NCBI GenBank assembly: GCA_001600055.1
Contig: BCIV01000025.1
Span: 1 to 64,000 of the forward strand
DNA: 64,000 nt
Direction: 5' to 3'
Origin: Filobasidium wieringae
Lineage: Eukaryota; Basidiomycota; Tremellomycetes; Filobasidiales; Filobasidiaceae
This document shows positions 26,601-35,958 of the stretch, piece by piece; the stretch's first letter is position 1, and each line of letters starts with the position of its first letter. Under the pieces are notes generated by a model. It worked only from the letters and a program-made list of their open reading frames with translations, was not told the DNA's origin and searched no databases. A program made the translations under genes and the position numbers.

Positions 26601-27364
26601 CGAGGGTGTGGGGGTAGGCCGAGAGAAAGAGAAAGAGAGAAGAGCAGAAGAGCAGAAGAGGAACGGATGGGAGGAGAGCGACGAGCGGAAGAGCACGATA
26701 GCACGATAGCACGATCGCGAAATCGGAGAGAACCGAGAACAGAACCTGAAAGAAACCGAGACCCAGACGACGTACCGGTCCCTGCCACCGCGCCATTGAC
26801 GAACCTATGCGCCTCTCCCTCCCTGACGGGCCACCTCTTCCGCACCCAATCGAACACTCTCCAATGCATGTTCCCCTCCCCCTCCCTCTCGGCGGGGAAC
26901 CCGGAGGCATAGAGCCCATGACCGGCACTGACGCTCCCCCCCAGTACGCCCACCGTGATGGACCGGCCGGAATTGAGTTTCGCGAGGAGCCGGTGGATAC
27001 GGGAAGAGCTCCCTTCGTAGGCTATGGAACGGGCGAGGTTGTGTTCCCCTATGGAGTGGCAGAAGGCGGAGGAGCCCGAGTCGAGGTCGAGGTCAAGGGG
27101 GTCATGGGGGGAGAGGAGGTCCCGGGGGGAGGTGGGGTGGGGGCAGTAGTCGCAGGCCATCCGGTTGTTCTCCATGGACCAGGCTTGGGCGTTGGCGGCA
27201 TCGTCCGCCTTGTCCCCGAGGAAAGAGGATTTCCATCCCTTGGCGCCGTTCAACCCCTGACTGATGGTGCTGGGGATCAAGGTGGAGTCCCGCAGGTGCA
27301 AGGTGAGGAGGGCGACGAGGATGAGCCAGGTCAGGAGGATCGGGAGGAGGTGGCGTTGTTTCAT
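23625..27364 (-). CDS. Type II membrane SGNH/GDSL hydrolase, eight exons
   Basis: Eight exons (27364-26776, 24935-24848, 24792-24709, 24656-24611, 24554-24408, 24351-24187, 24132-23992, 23936-23625) join in frame to 523 residues. A short cytosolic N-terminus (MKQRHL) precedes one membrane span (LPILLTWLILVALLTL), so the bulk should face the lumen or outside. The SGNH signature is clear: SITVGVLGGSVSAGHG (block I, catalytic Ser), FVNGAVAGTGTDYF (block II/III Gly-Asn region), LVLMEFAINDMR (block III Asn), and DPYG-like LGPYGHQVMANL with His near the last block. The C-terminal 200 residues look like a beta-rich accessory domain (GARIKIKFHTVLGTVNLFYQ). Such enzymes act on acyl or acetyl esters, possibly wall or capsule polysaccharide; the substrate is not shown. 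Intron 1 is 1,840 nt, unlike the other introns of 50-100 nt. Confidence 0.85.
25396..25560. repeat. Direct duplication of a ~50-bp block beside an undetermined base
   Basis: CCCCTTCGCCCGGACCCATA followed by ACACCCTGAACCATAACGCCC occurs at about 25400-25440 and again at about 25505-25548. The N at 25500 sits at the start of the second copy, so the local assembly is uncertain. Confidence 0.75.
25640..25770. repeat. Degenerate interstitial telomere-like tract
   Basis: Imperfect repeats of CCCTAAC/CCCTAACA (ACCCTAACACCCTGA, ATCCCTAACCCTAACAC and similar) fill about 130 bp. They resemble the fungal telomere unit TTAGGG in reverse, with many variants, and lie inside the large SGNH intron. Confidence 0.7.
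26490..26565. repeat. Minisatellite of GTGTGGAG-type units
   Basis: Consecutive variants of GTGTGGAG, GGTGGAGT and GTGTAGAG. Part of the large SGNH intron. Confidence 0.6.
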
Positions 27365-28324
27365 CGCAGGTCGGCCGGTCGCCAGTCGATTGGAAGCGTC
27401 GAGCGTCGAGCGTCGAGCGTTGAGCGGAGTCGAGGGAAAGTGCAGGTCGAAACGTCGTGCAATAAGATCTTCTCCAGTCCAGGTGCAACACGTGAGCCAG
27501 CGTACACAGTGAACCGGGAGCGTGGGAACCCAGCCTCCCCCTCTCCTTAACTGTCAGCCTCACCCTCCTTTGCATCGCCCTAGGTCTCCAACTGACATGA
27601 CTCGTGACTCATCCCTGCATCCCTCGATCAATTCCCCTGTTGATTCATGTTCCACCCGGAATGCCCCATGACCAGCCTCTTTTCCCAGCCCAGCGAGCCA
27701 GCGATCGAGAGCGACGAGACGAGGGCGAGGTCGAGGCGCTACGGGTTTACGTTGATTACGTGACACTTGCCGGGTGCCGGGTGCCGAACCATAACCCGTG
27801 GCCCGACCCCGGACTCGAGCCGGACGGGGGCGGATGAAATGGGGGGATCGGGTGTTTCAGGGTAGATCTCCAGCGTCTCGAGATCGCTGTGTGGGGGACA
27901 CTCCACTCGTTTGATCCCCGGGTGAAACACACGACACACGACACACGACACACGATACACGTTCCATCGGACGACCTTCCATTGAAGATCACGCCATGTG
28001 CTGTGGTGTACGAATTGACGACCGATCACTCGCTCACTCGAAGGCTGAAACGAGACGCTGAGACGGGGGATGATTCGCGTTGGATATTAAAGTTTATCCG
28101 CTCTAGCCGATCAGAAGGGAGAAGGGAGAAGGGATTGATGGGATGTGATTCGGCTGCTCCTGCTCCGCTCCCAAAGAGGAAAGAAACATCTCCAGCGTGT
28201 CGATTGTCGATTGGTTATAACGAGATGTGATCAGTTCGATAGAGCCAACTCGCAACTCGTCTCTTGCTCTTCGACCTGGGAAACTGCAACAACAGCGACA
28301 GCAGCGACAACGACGACAGCGACG
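27365..28324. promoter_or_regulatory. Divergent promoter region of the SGNH and DUF6534-like genes
   Basis: 960 bp separate the two start codons, which point away from each other. No gene is seen inside. A CACACGA microsatellite (27926-27960) lies roughly mid-way. No specific operator recognised. Confidence 0.5.
27926..27960. repeat. ACACACG microsatellite
   Basis: Four to five tandem copies of ACACACG with one variant (ACGATACAC) at the end. Confidence 0.8.
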
Positions 28325-31300
28325 ATGGATCCGATCATATTCAAAGCGATGAACACTTCGTTGCAAGTCATCCTGGTGAGCTCAAAAGCCGGTCGTGCGC
28401 AGTGCTTTCCTCATCTCTTCCTCTTCCTCCCACCTCTCCCCACTCGGACCTCCCATCTCCACCTCTCCCCATCCCGCCCACCCCACCCGCACCCGCCCAC
28501 ACCCACCCCGCCGGGTAGAAATCAGAATCCCTAGGTCTGACGCTCCAATCCCTCATCCTCGGTGTGATCCTCACCCACACGGCGAGTTACTACCGCTCCT
28601 TCGGCTCGACCGATCCGAGAGCTTGGAGGTGGGCCGTCGGGTTGGCCGGGGGGATTTGTTTGTGAGTGTCCCGAGCGGAGCGAGGGTGTAGAGTGGGAGA
28701 GGGTGTAGAGTGGGAGAGGGTGTAGAGTGCCCGAGCGGAGCGCACAGATGGGCGAGGAAGGCTAACGATGTACACCCGCGCTGTGCACAGGGGTCAATGG
28801 GGAACAAGCGTATACGCACTGTCCCATCTCATCTCCTGCATCACCTCCACCTCTCCCAACGCCATTCCCTCCACCAGCTCTCCCGGCTCTCCCGGTTCTC
28901 CCATTCCCACCACCTCAAACCCCTCCGGCACCTCCACCACCACCTCCCCCAACTCGGACCGCTTCGCCCTAGCCTTCCAGACAGACCTGAGCTGTACGAT
29001 GATCATCACCCTGTTCATCTGTTTCTTCCGGGCCGCCGCCGCGGGGTATTTCAGTAGGAGGATTTGGAGTGTGAGTCTGGGGCGTGGCTGAGGGGTTGGG
29101 TGGGGCGGACATGGGAGGGGGGAAGGGATGGGGGCTGATTTTCGTTTTGCTTCTTGTTTCTTGTTTTCTTGTTTTTGGTTGGGACTTGGCTCGGACTGTG
29201 GATTTTGGACCGTGGGCTTTTGACCATGGACTATGGACTATGGACTGTGGATTATGGACTGTGGACTGTGGACTGTGGATTGTGGACGGTTGACTTTGGA
29301 CTGTGGACTCTGCTACTTCGACTCATCCCGTTCATCTCACCGTATGCACCTCATCCTCATCTGTCTCCTTCACACCGGATCGGACCGCTCGACTCGGAAT
29401 GCTCCCATTCGGAATGCTCTCGTTCGGAACGCTCTCGTTCGGAACGCTCACACTCCAACTGCTCGGACTGCTATCCTGCGAACGCCTCTCATTGGGACTG
29501 CTCTGGTTCGAAATTACCAAACCCGAACTGGCCTGACTGGAACTGCTCCGATGAAACTGCTCTCATTCGAATCGTTCTCATCGGAATTGCTCTGATTGGA
29601 ACGGCTTTGATTTGGATTGCTCGATTCGAACCGCTCCCATCTGACTGCCCTTGTTCTAACTGCTCCTAATCGGTCATCCGAACTGCTCCAAATGCAACCT
29701 GCTCTCAATGCGATCACTCTGATCGGAACGGCTCCCACTCGAATTCCTCTCCTCGCCACCGCCCCGATCCGGGCGTCACGGACTGGATTCGACACGGACC
29801 GCGAATCTTCAACATGCACTCATACTATTCCCACCCTGGACCGAACGAATGTCATTCGGTTCCTCGGACTGTCACCCTGTACCGACCTGAACATGGAATT
29901 GGACTGCGGATGTGGACATACTCACGCATATCGATATACACTGCGACCGCGATGGCGACTCGGGTCGTTGGACTTGGGACTGGCGATGGATTTGCCTTCT
30001 TTTGACTTTGCGACTCGCTTCGGACTCGCTTCTGCCTCTGATTTCTCTTTCGGCTCGCTGTTGGTTTGCGGTTTGGGATCTCGATTGGGACTTTGACTTG
30101 GACTCGGATTCGGACTCGGATACGGATCGATGCTGAACTCGGACTGGAATTCGAACTCGAACTCGGATGCATGCGCTTCTTTCGACCTTCCCGCTCGCTG
30201 TCGACTTGTAACTTGGGGTCCCGGACTTGGACTTGGACTTGTGTCATTTCGGGTACGATTCGCTTGGACTTGCTTGCACTCGCTTCGACTTGAACTGCCA
30301 CTGTAACTGCGACCACTTCAATGCTTCCATACTGTGATCGGATTCCCAACCCATCTCCTCGTCCACCTCGTTCCACCTCGTCCTCCACGCCGTCTCATAC
30401 TCCGACCACACCCATATCGAACTCGAACTCCACCTCCCCTCGCTCTACCTCGATCGTCCACACCTCACAGCTAACGGGACGTAAACTGCTGATCCTCATC
30501 GGACTGCTCGGGATGGTACTCGCTTGTACCGGGTTTGGAATCTTGTGAGTCGGCTTTCCGATAGTGGTTGTGTTGGATTGGGTCGCTTTTCCGCCCGACA
30601 TAAGGCGCCAGGTTCGGGACGGGGGGGACTGAGCGGATATTGAGGGTTGCGAGATGAGGCGTTCAGGTCGGGACGGACTGCATTTGAACTTAGTCAATCC
30701 GACCCAGCTCTGAACATGACTGGAGGAAACAGGAGATGTTCGGATTGGGTGGTGAAAGGCAAGCCGGATTGTGCGATCGACATAGCATGGACCGTTAGGC
30801 TCGGTGGCAAATTCGGATGGAAGACATGGTTCTTGCGCGTCGCAGATGAGAACAACCTCCCGCTTCCGGAGTCGTAACCGCTCTGCCTGCATCATGATGT
30901 CTGACCAGCAAGTAATTGGGGCATATCATCATGCACTCCCGCTACGCTTCCGATAGAGAATTTGGGGATGAACGCTGACCCTGCTTTTACTACATTCTAC
31001 TTGCAATTCGGTTGGGGCTGGGTTTGGTATCGATTTGATCGACCTGGGCATCTGTGGTCCCGACCGAATTCCTCCAAATGCGATAAACCGGACCCCCTAC
31101 CACCCTCATCTCTCCCGTTCAATCCTCGCCTCGCAACTTTAACGTCAACTACGACTCCTCGGCACAGGACGATCATATACGGTTTCCAATCACCTCCGAT
31201 CGGAGATCTTGCGGATCTACCTCTCTTGGCTGGATGGTTCCAAAAGGTTCGTCCGCGCAGCCTTCCCTTTGGGTTCACTCTCGATCCATCTCTCTGTCGC

Positions 31301-32362
31301 GGGAAGATGGTTCGAATGAGATCCTAGGCATAGGAAACGCTCGTGCCGATCCGATCCCCGTCCCTTTCTCGGAACCCGTCACCTAAACTCCTTCGCTCGC
31401 AGATCGCATGGACGGCAAAAGCATGGGCTATCACTAGTCCTATAATCGATCTGGTTGTCTGTGCTTGTAGTGAATCTACCGTTTCTAGGTTCCGTCCAGG
31501 TGTTATCAGCGTTAGGGGGTGATATCGATAAGGCGTTGAGATGTTTTTCCGATGATTTGCCACTACGCTTCTTGGTGTTTCGTTCATTTCGATTGAAGTT
31601 TCTATGAAACGCAGAAATTAGACCTTATGCTGTTCTTATGGAAGTGATTTACAGTTCGGCAGAACGAACGAGCTGACGATTCCTCTTGCGGCGTTACAGC
31701 AATCGTACTCCTTTTACGGTCAAAATTGGCAATGGGAGGAAGAGAGAGAACTTTGTTGAAACGGGTCGTCTGGTTGACCACGGAGACCATGTCAGTTCAT
31801 TCAATCTTTGTAGATACAGCTTATCCGACTGACGCCCATTCTGTACAGGATCCCACCTGCCCTGATGTCGATAGGCATCCTCATCTTCTTCGAAGTGAAC
31901 GGGATCTACGGGTCATACGATCGAACCCTCATCTGGATCATCAGACCGAGCTATCACTTGACCGTACTTCACAGTTTAGTGGCCAGGCAACAACTCGCCG
32001 CCGTCATCTTTCCCGCTCCTATCTCTGGTTACCCACCCTTACCGGAAGAAAACCGATACCTCCATACGCGGTCTAGTACAGGCACGAACGCGGCTAGAGG
32101 TGCGAACATCTCAAATCCGGTCTTGGTTCAGGATGGGCAGTGGGAAATGCCAGACTGGGAACGCTCCCGCGATCTACAGCGTAGGATGAGCTTCTTTGAC
32201 GATTCTTTGGAAGAAAGGGGAGAAGTGGGACGGATGGATGCAGGTGAAGGTGTAGAGGCATGGAGGATGAGATCAAATTCCGAGAAATCGTGGAAATCAA
32301 ACGGGGTGAGTTGCAGTCGTTTTGATCAGCCAGCCAAGATCTTGACACGCTTTTGCTCCTGA
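28325..32362 (+). CDS. Multi-pass membrane protein (DUF6534-like), eight exons
   Basis: Exons 28325-28375, 28519-28661, 28791-29070, 30471-30544, 31168-31246, 31403-31469, 31700-31790 and 31849-32362 join in phase to 432 residues. Membrane segments follow one another: TLQSLILGVILTHTASYY, WAVGLAGGICLG, SVYALSHLISCI, TMIITLFICFFRAAAAGY, KLLILIGLLGMVLACTGF, AWAITSPIIDLVVCACTIVL, PPALMSIGILIFFEVNG. The fourth exon pair and the motif RTLLKRVVWLTTETMIP followed by YHLTVLHSLVARQQL match the basidiomycete DUF6534 plan (seven helices, last one followed by a conserved loop and an acidic cytosolic tail). Function of the family is unknown. The third intron is 1,400 nt and the fourth 623 nt, both low-complexity. 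The C-terminus could instead splice after RSNSEKSWKSNG and end near 32565. Confidence 0.8.
28684..28730. repeat. 16-bp tandem repeat
   Basis: GTGTAGAGTGGGAGAG recurs about three times in the second intron of the DUF6534-like gene; CCGAGCGGAGCG flanks it on both sides. Confidence 0.75.
29224..29312. repeat. GGACTGTGGA-type minisatellite
   Basis: Tandem 7-10 bp units such as ACTATGG, ACTGTGG and ATTATGG across about 90 bp. Confidence 0.85.
29385..29680. repeat. Degenerate 15-18 bp satellite (TCGGAACGCTCTCGT-type)
   Basis: Variants of TCGGAATGCTC, TCGGAACGCTCTCGT, GGAACTGCTC and GGAACGGCT repeat for about 300 bp with growing divergence to the right. This reads as an old minisatellite within the intron. 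Confidence 0.7.
30090..30300. repeat. GGACTTG/GGACTCG-rich degenerate satellite
   Basis: Repeated short words (GACTTGGACTCGGATTCGGA and similar) continue the low-complexity character of the large intron. Confidence 0.6.
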
Positions 32363-33388
32363 TCCACGACCAGACTCTGCCAGATAGCCCGTACACACTC
32401 GCTACCGAATCAGCACCGTCCGCTAGGATTCAACATCGAATTCGATGAGCAAATACGATCGGGAAAATCAAGGATGGGAAAAGAAATAGGAATGTACTGT
32501 AGACTCACGGCGCCCACGATGCGCATATCTTTATTCGTGCCTCTCAACACACCTTCATACCACTAGACACAGCTAAGTGGCCGAGCTGTCGGAAAGAACA
32601 GACCATACCATGACAGGTACAGCGGATACCAAGTGAATAAATGTCAGCGATCGATTGAAAAGTGGCTGAACGGCCTTGAATACGGCTGACACACGAGTCA
32701 AAGTCGGTTGAGTTGACTCTCGTCGAAGCCAAGACTCTGAATTGACAGAAGGCTTTACCCTTGCCCGAAAAGGTAGGGTACAGAAATGTGCCTCCTTTCT
32801 CCTACTCATCGTCCACTTGGATTGTACCGAATGTCAGTACACCAATGTGAATGCTTCAGTACGAATTGCACGGCTATGAAGTACAAAAGATCATTGCAAC
32901 TTGCAGAATTTTTTGACTCGGAAGGTCAGGTACTCCGATATCCATCGACTGGTGGCGCACCGCTACACACACCTGTCCGTGGATGTTCGGGTCCGGTAGT
33001 CGGGCCTAATTTATGAAAGCCCAAGCAAGCAGGCTTGTCGTCCCCACGATAACACTAAGTCCGATGGTAGACGACCTATATCGTTTTGTAGTGCACATCA
33101 GTATTGCCTTGGAAGCCTCAAAATTGCTATTACGTCCACCTGAATTCAAGAAGCAAAAAGACGCCCACAATCACGTCTAAGGCACGGGTACGATTTCCCC
33201 TATAATTCCCGCCTGAAATCATATCGCCATACATATCAAATCAATCTGGTACTCGACAACTGACTTAGCTGCTCATCATCTTTATCGGTCACATGGGCAA
33301 TTCCTTTCAGCTCTGCTCAAAAGCGAAAGCTTAGGATGTCTACCGGTAGGGTTGCAAACCAGATGTGTAGCACACAAAATTTCTCGTC
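32363..33388. other. No gene resolved
   Basis: About 1 kb between the membrane-protein gene and the next gene. A minus-strand frame at 32573-32809 includes a hydrophobic stretch (FIHLVSAVPVMVWSVL) but lacks a start or splice partner. The left end may contain an alternative last exon of the preceding gene. Confidence 0.4.
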
Positions 33389-34064
33389 ATGGCGTACCCT
33401 CTGCCTGGCAAGACTAACATCCCAGACTACATACTGATGAGTCAGATGGAATCCTTCGATACAATGTACGAAGAGGGAAGCACCGAGGAGATTGGCATCT
33501 CAATCCCCACAAGAGATCTGGAAGGAATGCGCAAGGCGGTGGAAAGATTGAGTACGGCGAGATGTCGAAAGCTAGCCTTACGTATTGGGAGGACCGCCGA
33601 GGAAGGATCAACGGGAAGGGTTTATAAGGATAATGGGCACCACGCGATACGTTATGGCGTTTCTGTGCAGCAAAGCTGTTTCCAGCCGAAGATAGCCTGA
33701 CGGGTGTGAGTCTGGAACTATCTTGCAACGGTCCAAACACGACTGACATGAATCCGTTACAGTACAGGACCCCGCAATCCTCCGCAATCCTATACGGCGT
33801 AGGGCGGTGCAAATCATGTTACTCGCAAAGTCAGGAAAACAGTCGAGATACTTCACCTCGAACTTCCTGGATACCCGGCACCTTACCCTGCTTGATGGTG
33901 GTTGGATGGGACGACCGCAAAGCTTGCCTCAGCTGTCGAGCTCGAGGGATTCAGGACCAGTGCACACCGTCAGATCATTGGGAACTCTTGAATATGAAGC
34001 GGTAGCGGTGGCGTCGAGGTATGAGTACGTAACCCACGACTTCAATCGGCCTATCGGAAGTTGA
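33389..34064 (+). CDS. Orphan protein, three exons, unknown function
   Basis: Exons 33389-33619, 33676-33705 and 33768-34064 are separated by 56- and 62-nt introns and join in frame to 185 residues. It starts MAYPLPGKTNIPDYILMSQM and has a helical, acidic N-terminal half. The second half carries RRRAVQIMLLAKSGKQSRYF, then LDTRHLTLLDGGWMGRPQS, and ends DFNRPIGS. No signal peptide or membrane span. I recognise no domain; precise phase agreement across two introns is the main evidence that it is real. Confidence 0.6.
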
Positions 34065-34717
34065 CGCAAGATAACCCTCCGGTCCAGTCTTAGTGCAGAA
34101 CCAATTTCAAGGAGACAAAGTATATTGGCATATACACGAGGGAACCCCCCCTTTCATATCTATACATGGATCGAGATCTTTTATGATATTAGCCGGATGA
34201 TGACAAGGACTCACGTACATGTACCACTGCCTCTTGCATGATACCAGATATAGCAACGCTATGCATATCATTCATCGCATGGCACGAAGAGCGAGTTAAC
34301 AAACGGGTAGTACCGACCCGGTGCATGTGCATGAACTGTCACGATTGGGCGTATCAGAACCGATCATCGATCACCAAGGGAGAATTGTCGTACGGATAAC
34401 TCCTTGAGTGAACGGTGATTTCGCCCAGTCCTTTAACCGGTCATCCGGTCATTCGAGGATCCCATCTGAAGTATTCCCACTGAGTGAGTCAAGCCGGCCT
34501 AGCTACTCACTCCCGATCTCTCTTCGCGATACCAGGGATTCAAGCTTAATATCGAACAGGAAGAAATCCGGCTGGAGCGTCAGGGTCAAGGGAAAGAGAT
34601 CCATGTAAACCCGGATTTAGCGATATCCCCATTCAATGTCAAAAGCTTAAATCGACCGAATCATTCTATCAGACCCCCAAACACTTCTGAAGAGGGCTAG
34701 TGACGTCTTCTCTTCTT
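34065..34717. other. Intergenic, nothing supported
   Basis: Short open frames only. No motif or exon chain. Confidence 0.5.
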
Positions 34718-35297
34718 CTAAATTCCTGACACGGCGATTGATAGGTGTGAGAGCGATTCGTTGAGATCTTGTGAAGCTCGATTCGCAATCTCGGACTTGG
34801 CACGTTCAGCTGATAAAAATGGTCCGTTTCTCCTTACTCGTAGGTATTGTTGACATCCCCTCCTCCCTGCTTCTTGGGTAAACAAAAAAGGTTTATAGCA
34901 TCGACTCTTCTCCGTATCCGTTCTGATCCATTTCAGGCCGACCATTCTCGTGTCAACGGACCCATTCTCGATCATCATCAGGTGTTATCGTTCATTCACC
35001 AAGTAAAGTAAGGTGATACTCTTTCCCCATGTGTGGTGATGAGTGGTTGTAGAAGTCATCCATCCCGATTGTCGAGGGTGTGGGGTTGCGCTGCAGATCC
35101 TCTTGAAGAGGATGTTGAGAGGTTGTCGATAATTCTTGCGACCGATGATAGTGCTGCTTGCGGGTGCGTTTGTTTGATGGGGTTAAGAGGTTCAGTAGGA
35201 AGATGCTGAGGTCGATAACCGGATAAGAGGTTGTGGATACCAATAATAACGAGATCAAGGGGGACAGGGGTTTAATTCTTTGCCAGAAGACGCTCAA
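34718..35297 (-). CDS. Uncertain minus-strand gene
   Basis: The minus strand shows DDFYNHSSPHMGKEYHLTLL joined across a possible intron to NGRPEMDQNGYGEESML, and a separate stretch, ERAKSEIANRASQDLNESLS, ending HLSIAVSGI. Composition is protein-like, but start, order and phase are unresolved. No domain recognised. Confidence 0.25.
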
Positions 35298-35958
35298 GTC
35301 GATTGGATATCTACTGGTCCTCGAAGTACGATGTTATCACCATCGAGACCAGGTCGGAACATGCGTTCATCTGGCTTCGAGGTCAAGTCCAAGTGGTTGG
35401 TGCTTATGTGGCGGGGCTAATGTCGTATGCACCTTGTATACATTACTATAGAGTTCGGGCTATAAGATAAGAGAGGGGTTGTTGTCGCGGTGTTCCCATA
35501 TTTCGAGATTGAGTGATGCTAAGTGGTTCGGCGATGATCCATCAAGCTACAAGCCCTCTTCCACTCAGGCCTCAGGGAGAGATCGGAGGACAGGTGTTAT
35601 GTACGGGCAACTGAAGTGTGAGTAGCGTAAGGTATAGCTTCACAAATGTGATGCAGGACAGGTGGCTCGGACATAGCTACACAATACAGGCGGACATGCA
35701 GCTGAGCGACCGTAAGCGGACCGTGAACCGACCGTAGACCGACTTCAGCGGATTCTTACAAAGCCGAAAGTCGGTACCACTCAAGTCACTGCGGAACCGA
35801 GAGCTCTAACGTGATTACGTGAGCGTGGTGATATCTCGGCCAGCCGTACTACTAGCAACTGATCCAGGAGTAGCCTGATGTATGCTGTCGCTATTCATAT
35901 CGAGCATCACAGCTATTATTGTCATCTTCTCGCATCTTAAATCGCCCGGTAAAGCATT
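35298..35958. promoter_or_regulatory. Upstream region of the Zn2Cys6 gene
   Basis: Non-coding. It contains a GGACCGTGAACCGACC-type stretch at 35718-35745 that closely matches one at 19233-19273; the role is unknown. Confidence 0.35.

Larger units (their letters stand above)
24936..26775 (-). other. 1,840-nt first intron of the SGNH gene, low-complexity
   Basis: Bounded by a consensus donor (gtacgt) and acceptor (acaacag) that join codons in phase to give VAGTGTDYF. It contains a duplicated 45-50 bp block, a telomere-like CCCTAA-rich tract and GGAGTGT-type minisatellite. A single undetermined base lies at 25500. Confidence 0.8.
29071..30470 (+). other. 1,400-nt third intron of the DUF6534-like gene, packed with satellites
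   Basis: Begins with a consensus donor (gtgagt after RRIWS) and ends at an acceptor (cctcacag before LTGRKLLILIG) that joins in phase. Nearly all of it is repeat-derived; no open frame in it looks genuine. Confidence 0.75.

Noticed and set aside
26277..27550. Long open frames on both strands over the SGNH intron and first exon
   Set aside because: Low-complexity repeats lack stops by composition; the spliced minus-strand gene explains the only motif-bearing part.
28710..30395. Several open frames in all six frames in the satellite region
   Set aside because: They are translations of minisatellite units (repeated Trp/Leu/Gly or Ser/Arg) and lie inside introns.
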